The translations under genes were made by a program, and so were the position numbers. From JBBIUS01 sp037440105 (lineage in GTDB: Bacteria > Patescibacteriota > Patescibacteriia > XYB2-FULL-38-15): DNA of 8,262 bases. The DNA is taken from contig JBBIUS010000032.1 of NCBI GenBank assembly GCA_037440105.1, positions 1-8,262 of the forward strand, written 5' to 3'. The notes beneath the pieces were generated by a model. The model ran no database searches and was not told the DNA's origin. It saw only the letters and a list, made by a program, of their open reading frames with translations. Of this stretch, positions 5,234 through 8,262 are shown in pieces; the stretch's first letter is position 1, and each line of letters starts with the position of its first letter.

Positions 5234-5310
5234 TTGATAGCGAATTGGCGAGTTAGCGAATTAGCAAAATCTAATTCGCTAATTAACTAATTCGCTAATT
5301 TACTATCAAT
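5234..5310. repeat. Inverted 8-bp tandem array filling the rpmE/prfA gap
   Basis: Nine contiguous octamers run from 5239 to 5310: AGCGAATT, GGCGAGTT, AGCGAATT, AGCAAAAT, CTAATTCG, CTAATTAA, CTAATTCG, CTAATTTA, CTATCAAT. The orientation flips in the middle, so the halves form a hairpin. AGCGAATTAG pairs with CTAATTCGCT, and TTGATAG (5234-5240) closes it with CTATCAA (5303-5309). It begins 1 nt after the rpmE stop and ends 4 nt before the prfA ATG. The unit is 8 bp here rather than 7. Confidence 0.88.
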
Positions 5311-5314
5311 TAAC

Positions 5315-6358
5315 ATGGTTCACGAAATCAAAAAAGCCGAAGAAAGGTTTAAAAAACTCGAGGCAGAACTTGCCCGCCCCGAGGTAGTTTCTGACCCACA
5401 AAAATTAAAAAAAATTTCCCAAGAGTACAGCGATTTAAAAGAAATAATAGAAAAAATAGAAAAATTGCGTGCTTTAGAAAAAGCCGAAACCGAAGCAAAG
5501 GTCATCGCTCAACAAGAAATTGATGAACTCGCAACTATTGCAAAAGAAGAGTTAAAAAAAATACAACAGCAAAAAACGGCCATTGAAATAGAAATAAAAG
5601 AAGAATTAGCGCCAAAAGACCCGCTGGACAAAAGAAATATTATCATAGAAATTAGGGCCGGAGCCGGCGGAGAAGAGGCAGCGCTTTTCGCCGCTGAACT
5701 TTTTAGGATGTATTCTCGCTTTGCTGAACGAAAGGGCTGGCAAGTACGCTTAATTTCTGCTAACCGCACTGACCTCGGCGGTTTTAAAGAAGTTATTTTT
5801 TCGATCACCGGCAAAAATGTTTGGAGCCATTTGAAATTTGAAAGTGGCGTACACCGCGTTCAACGGGTCCCCGAAACAGAAAAAACCGGTCGAATACACA
5901 CTTCAACCGCTTCAGTAGCAGTACTGCCTGAAGCAGAGGAAATTGATATTAAAATTGAACCTAAAGATTTGCGGATTGACACCTTCTTATCAGGCGGCCA
6001 CGGCGGACAGAGTGTCCAAACAACCTACTCTGCTGTTCGGGTCACTCACCTGCCTACCGGACTGGTTGTTTCCTGCCAAGACGAGCGCTCCCAGCAACAA
6101 AACAAAGAAAAAGCAATACGAGTTTTGCGTTCGCGCCTTTTTGCAATAGAAGAAGAAAAACGAAGGGCAAAAGAAATTGCTGAGCGAAGGGCCCAAATCG
6201 GCACAGCAATGAGAGCCGAAAAAATTCGCACTTATAATTTTCCTCAGGACCGCGTAACAGACCATAGAGTTAAACAAAGTTGGCATAATATTCAAAATAT
6301 CTTGGATGGCGAATTAAATGAAATTATTAAAACATTAAAGGAATATAAAATTAATTAA
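5315..6358 (+). CDS. prfA: Peptide chain release factor 1
   Basis: RF1 recognises UAA and UAG stop codons and triggers hydrolysis of peptidyl-tRNA. The 347-residue protein has an N-terminal coiled-coil-rich domain (about 1-90), then IIIEIRAGAGGEEAALFAAELFRMY split across the domain junction. The segment GVHRVQRVPETEKTGRIHTS contains the codon-recognition tripeptide P-E-T at residues 186-188. This is a PxT-type motif, which marks RF1 rather than RF2 (SPF). The catalytic GGQ is at 230-232 within SGGHGGQSVQ. Conserved VRVTHLPTGLVVSCQDERSQ and QNKEKAIRVLRSRL follow. The length is slightly below the usual 355-360, the shortfall being N-terminal. No SD lies before ATG 5315; the leader is repeat array. 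The GGQ glutamine would be the substrate of PrmC encoded downstream. Confidence 0.97.
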   Translation: MVHEIKKAEERFKKLEAELARPEVVSDPQKLKKISQEYSDLKEIIEKIEKLRALEKAETEAKVIAQQEIDELATIAKEELKKIQQQKTAIEIEIKEELAPKDPLDKRNIIIEIRAGAGGEEAALFAAELFRMYSRFAERKGWQVRLISANRTDLGGFKEVIFSITGKNVWSHLKFESGVHRVQRVPETEKTGRIHTSTASVAVLPEAEEIDIKIEPKDLRIDTFLSGGHGGQSVQTTYSAVRVTHLPTGLVVSCQDERSQQQNKEKAIRVLRSRLFAIEEEKRRAKEIAERRAQIGTAMRAEKIRTYNFPQDRVTDHRVKQSWHNIQNILDGELNEIIKTLKEYKIN

Positions 6359-6397
6359 ATTTCTGTCAAGTGTTTGATTTTTGACAAATTAACAAAA

Positions 6398-6405
6398 GGA
6401 GGAGG
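6398..6405 (+). promoter_or_regulatory. Strong ribosome binding site of prs
   Basis: GGAGGAGG lies 2 nt before ATG 6408-6410; its first GGAGG leaves a normal 5-nt spacer. Just upstream, TGTCAA (6364-6369) and TTGACA (6381-6386) form a 6-bp dyad in the 49-bp gap after prfA. That TTGACA is too close to the ATG to act as a -35 box for a promoter with a usable leader. Confidence 0.8.
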
Positions 6406-6407
6406 CC

Positions 6408-7379
6408 ATGGAACTTGTAATTTTGACAGGGAATACCAATCGACCGCTGACCGAAAAAGTCTGCGAAATCCTTTACACCAAACTCGGCGAAGCAAAAGTG
6501 GGACGCTTTGCTGACGGCGAAGTTGATGTTACTGTTCCGAATGTGCGTGGCAAACATGTGGTTATCATCCAGCCAACCCCACCTCCGGCTGAGAACTGGA
6601 TTGAAGTTTTTCTTATGGTTGATGCTTGCATCAGTAGCTCAGCCGAAGAAATCAGCGTGTGCATGCCCTATATGGGTTACATGCGGCAAGACCGCATTGA
6701 CGCCCCTCACAAACCCATCAGTGCCCGATGTTTTGTCCGCATTTTTGAAACCTCAGTAAAACGCTTAATGACACTTGATCTGCATTCCGGGCCAATCCAA
6801 GGGTTTATAAACGGACCATTTGAAAATCTCTATGTTGCTTCTTCTCTTCTGGAGTACTTCCGTGACTTGCCATGGAAACATGTTGTCCTTGTTTCTCCAG
6901 ATTCTGGTGGAGTTCGGCGCGCCAGAGCCATCGCTACTCGCCTTGGCTGTGAAGTAGCCTTCATTGACAAACGTCGTTCTGGCCCAAACGAAAGCGATGT
7001 TATGCATGTAGTCGGTGAGGTTAAAGACAAAATTGCCATTCTTCTTGATGACATAATTGACACAGCTGGCAGCATGGTCAAAGGCGCCGAGGCAGTGAAA
7101 AAGGAAGGAGCCTCTGAAATCTATGCTGTAGCAACGCACGCTCTGCTCTCAAGAAATGCTGATCCTAAAAAAGACTCGCTTGTGAGAATTAAAAACTCTT
7201 GCATTAAAGAAATCGTAGTCTCTGACTCACTTTTAATTCCACCAGAAAAGAGTGAATTTATCTCTGAAAAACTCAAAATCGTATCTGTTGCCCCACTTCT
7301 TGCAGAAATGGTCAGACGCATTCACAATCGCGAACCAGTTACTCCGCTTTTTGAAGAAGCATTCCGCTGGGTAAAGTAA
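6408..7379 (+). CDS. prs: Ribose-phosphate pyrophosphokinase (PRPP synthetase)
   Basis: The enzyme makes PRPP from ribose 5-phosphate and ATP, feeding purine, pyrimidine, NAD, His and Trp synthesis in the cytosol. The 323-residue length fits class I PRPP synthetases. Motifs in order are FADGEV at 34-39, PYMGYMRQDRIDAPHKPISA with the ATP-site RQD, DLHSGPIQGF with catalytic His126, the flexible-loop KRR at 188-190, and the ribose-phosphate loop DDIIDTAGS at 214-222. Variations from typical sequences (MGYMRQDR for YARQDR, DLHSG for DLHAG/S, AGS for AGT) suggest a divergent branch, not an inactive enzyme. ATG 6408 has a strong SD. It starts 49 bp after prfA and is followed by a terminator, so it may end the rpmE-prfA-prs transcript. 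Confidence 0.95.
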   Translation: MELVILTGNTNRPLTEKVCEILYTKLGEAKVGRFADGEVDVTVPNVRGKHVVIIQPTPPPAENWIEVFLMVDACISSSAEEISVCMPYMGYMRQDRIDAPHKPISARCFVRIFETSVKRLMTLDLHSGPIQGFINGPFENLYVASSLLEYFRDLPWKHVVLVSPDSGGVRRARAIATRLGCEVAFIDKRRSGPNESDVMHVVGEVKDKIAILLDDIIDTAGSMVKGAEAVKKEGASEIYAVATHALLSRNADPKKDSLVRIKNSCIKEIVVSDSLLIPPEKSEFISEKLKIVSVAPLLAEMVRRIHNREPVTPLFEEAFRWVK

Positions 7380-7391
7380 AAAAACAAAAAT

Positions 7392-7423
7392 CTGCTTGTC
7401 TCTTAAAGAGGCGAGCAGTTTTT
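7392..7423 (+). terminator. Intrinsic terminator after prs
   Basis: CTGCTTGTCTCTT (7392-7404) pairs with AAGAGGCGAGCAG (7406-7418), allowing two G-U wobbles, followed by TTTTT (7419-7423). It lies 13 bp after the prs stop. The following 97 bp up to prmC are AT-rich; TATAAA (7461-7466) and CATAAT (7500-7505) are possible -10 boxes, but no clear -35 box could be matched. Confidence 0.85.
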
Positions 7424-7520
7424 AATTCTAAAAATTTTTAAATGTGCAGATGCTATTTACTATAAATTGTAAAAGATTAAAATAATAAAAAGTCTAACTC
7501 ATAATATTTAGTTTTTATAA

Positions 7521-8262
7521 ATGACTATTAAGCAAGCCATCATTCGGACAAATAAAAAATTAAAACCTCTAGCGCGCGCTGGCCATTATGACACCCCGTT
7601 TCTTGATGCAGAAATTATTTTGGCTTTTGTTTTAAAGAAATCAAAAGAATTTTTGTATACGCACTCGGAAAAAAAGTTAACCACCAGCCAGTGGAATCAA
7701 TTTAAAAAATTAATCGCCCGCCGAGCCAAACACGAGCCAGTAGCTTACATTGTTGAACAAAAATCTTTTTATGGCCTTGATTTTTATGTTGATAAAAATG
7801 TAATGATTCCAAGGCCAGAAACAGAATTGCTGGTGGAAGAAACCATTCGAAATGTCAAATGTCAAATGTCAAATGTCAAAACCTGGATTGTTGACGTAGG
7901 AACCGGCAGTGGATGTATTATTATCTCAATCGCCAAAAACTTAAAAACTGAAAAACCAAAAAACCTAAGAACTAAATTTTTTGCTACGGAAATTTCGCCC
8001 GGCGCAATAAAGGTAGCAAGAAAAAATATTAAACACCATAAAGTGACCGTCACGCTACTTTGCGGCAACTTGTTAAATCCGATAATCAACAAAATTGAAA
8101 ATTGTAAATCGAAAATTGAAAATTTAATCGTTGTCGCCAACCTCCCCTATCTTACTACCAAACAGTGGCAAAAAACTCAACCAGAAATAAAAAAATACGA
8201 ACCGCGGCTGGCTCTTGATGGCGGACCTGACGGCCTGAAATATTACAGACAATTAATCAATC
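7521..8262 (+). CDS. prmC: Release factor glutamine methyltransferase PrmC, 3' end outside window
   Basis: The frame is open from ATG 7521 to the window end (247 residues visible of an expected 280-290). PrmC transfers a methyl group from S-adenosylmethionine to the GGQ glutamine of RF1 and RF2, raising termination efficiency. An N-terminal helical domain (MTIKQAIIRTNKKLKPLARAG, then LDAEIILAFVL) leads to IPRPETELLVEE with PRPETE at 97-102. Next come the SAM-binding DVGTGSG at 125-131, ATEIS at 155-159, ARKNIKHH, and the catalytic-site tetrapeptide at 207-210. That tetrapeptide is NLPY, not the usual NPPY. Three microrepeat arrays are embedded in frame at residues 110-120, 139-152 and 191-202. 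No SD precedes the ATG (ATTTAGTTTTTATAA), so initiation may be leaderless or SD-independent. The neighbourhood (rpmE-prfA) fits the function. Confidence 0.94.
   Translation, partial: MTIKQAIIRTNKKLKPLARAGHYDTPFLDAEIILAFVLKKSKEFLYTHSEKKLTTSQWNQFKKLIARRAKHEPVAYIVEQKSFYGLDFYVDKNVMIPRPETELLVEETIRNVKCQMSNVKTWIVDVGTGSGCIIISIAKNLKTEKPKNLRTKFFATEISPGAIKVARKNIKHHKVTVTLLCGNLLNPIINKIENCKSKIENLIVVANLPYLTTKQWQKTQPEIKKYEPRLALDGGPDGLKYYRQLIN
7850..7880 (+). repeat. Four exact AAATGTC heptamers inside prmC
   Basis: Four identical copies of AAATGTC run from 7850 to 7877, followed by AAA. Being 28 bp, they are read in shifting frames, giving the peptide NVKCQMSNVK (residues 111-120). This lies in the linker between PRPETELLVEE and the SAM-binding DVGTGSG. 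The exact identity suggests a young array. It is the same length class as the intergenic arrays but has a single orientation. Confidence 0.92.
7935..7974 (+). repeat. Five degenerate 8-bp units inside prmC
   Basis: AAAAACTT, AAAAACTG, AAAAACCA, AAAAACCT and AAGAACTA are contiguous. They encode KNLKTEKPKNLRTK (residues 139-152), between the SAM-binding loop helix and the ATEIS strand. PrmC proteins normally have a shorter connection here, so this looks like an insertion of roughly eight to ten residues in a surface loop. Confidence 0.75.
8092..8126 (+). repeat. Five AAATTGA-type heptamers inside prmC
   Basis: AAATTGA, AAATTGT, AAATCGA, AAATTGA and AAATTTA are contiguous and encode KIENCKSKIENL (residues 191-202). 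They stand directly before the VVANLPY strand and active-site motif. The units are nearly the same as those of the tsf/rpsB element (AAATTGA at 1833-1878), which links the intragenic and intergenic arrays as one family. Confidence 0.88.

Noticed and set aside
5315..6358. Release factor 2 rather than RF1
   Set aside because: The codon-recognition position carries P-E-T (PxT type) rather than SPF, and surrounding GVHRVQRVP and LPEAEE are RF1-like.
6364..6386. TTGACA before prs as a promoter -35 box
   Set aside because: The matching -10 box would fall on the SD at about 6404; it is more likely part of a small dyad or chance.
5320..7321. Several antisense or alternate-frame open frames of 61-124 codons across prfA and prs
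   Set aside because: They are shadows of strongly supported genes: no SD, no recognisable domain, and composition that mirrors the real frame.
7862..8140. Minus-strand 92-codon frame over prmC (contains KFSIFDLQFSIL)
   Set aside because: It is antisense to a clear PrmC frame; its hydrophobic start is the AAATTGA array read backward.

Overview
The window looks like chromosomal housekeeping DNA from an AT-rich bacterium with a small genome, most plausibly a Candidate Phyla Radiation / Patescibacteria (Parcubacteria-like) lineage. This is inferred from Lys/Ile/Glu-rich proteins, a short 195-residue EF-Ts, small unrecognised proteins beside core translation genes, and very compact gene packing. 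TGA is used as a stop (ricT and the repeat-protein gene), so the TGA-recoding lineages Gracilibacteria and Absconditabacteria are unlikely. No rRNA, tRNA, CRISPR array or transposase gene was seen.

Left part, minus strand, read right to left: an operon-like run rpsB (ribosomal protein S2) - tsf (EF-Ts) - ricT/yaaT (PSP1-domain Fe-S protein) - gap (GAPDH, cut by the window edge). A plausible sigma-70-type promoter lies about 180 nt before rpsB, and the leader contains a nested hairpin. Upstream is a separate minus-strand gene with its own promoter, Shine-Dalgarno (SD) sequence and terminator. It encodes a 258-residue protein made of eight 28-residue helical-type repeats.

Middle and right, plus strand: a divergently transcribed 137-residue unknown gene with clear promoter, SD and terminator; a four-helix membrane protein; rpmE (L31); prfA (RF1); prs (PRPP synthetase); a terminator; and the 5' 742 bp of prmC, the methyltransferase that modifies the GGQ glutamine of release factors. 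rpmE-prfA-prmC is a familiar bacterial neighbourhood, here with prs inserted. The window therefore carries both RF1 and its modifying enzyme.

The most unusual feature is a family of short degenerate tandem arrays with 7-bp (sometimes 8-bp) units. Most are arranged as two inverted arms that could fold into hairpins. They fill gap/ricT, ricT/tsf, tsf/rpsB, the rpsB leader, the space before rpmE and rpmE/prfA, often from stop codon to start codon. Unit sequence differs from site to site while the unit length is kept. Three single-arm arrays of the same type lie in frame inside prmC. ricT, tsf, rpmE and prfA, whose starts directly abut an array, have no visible SD, whereas gap, the repeat-protein gene, the 137-residue gene and prs have strong GGAGG-type SDs. 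All functional statements are read from sequence by eye; no database search or folding was run.
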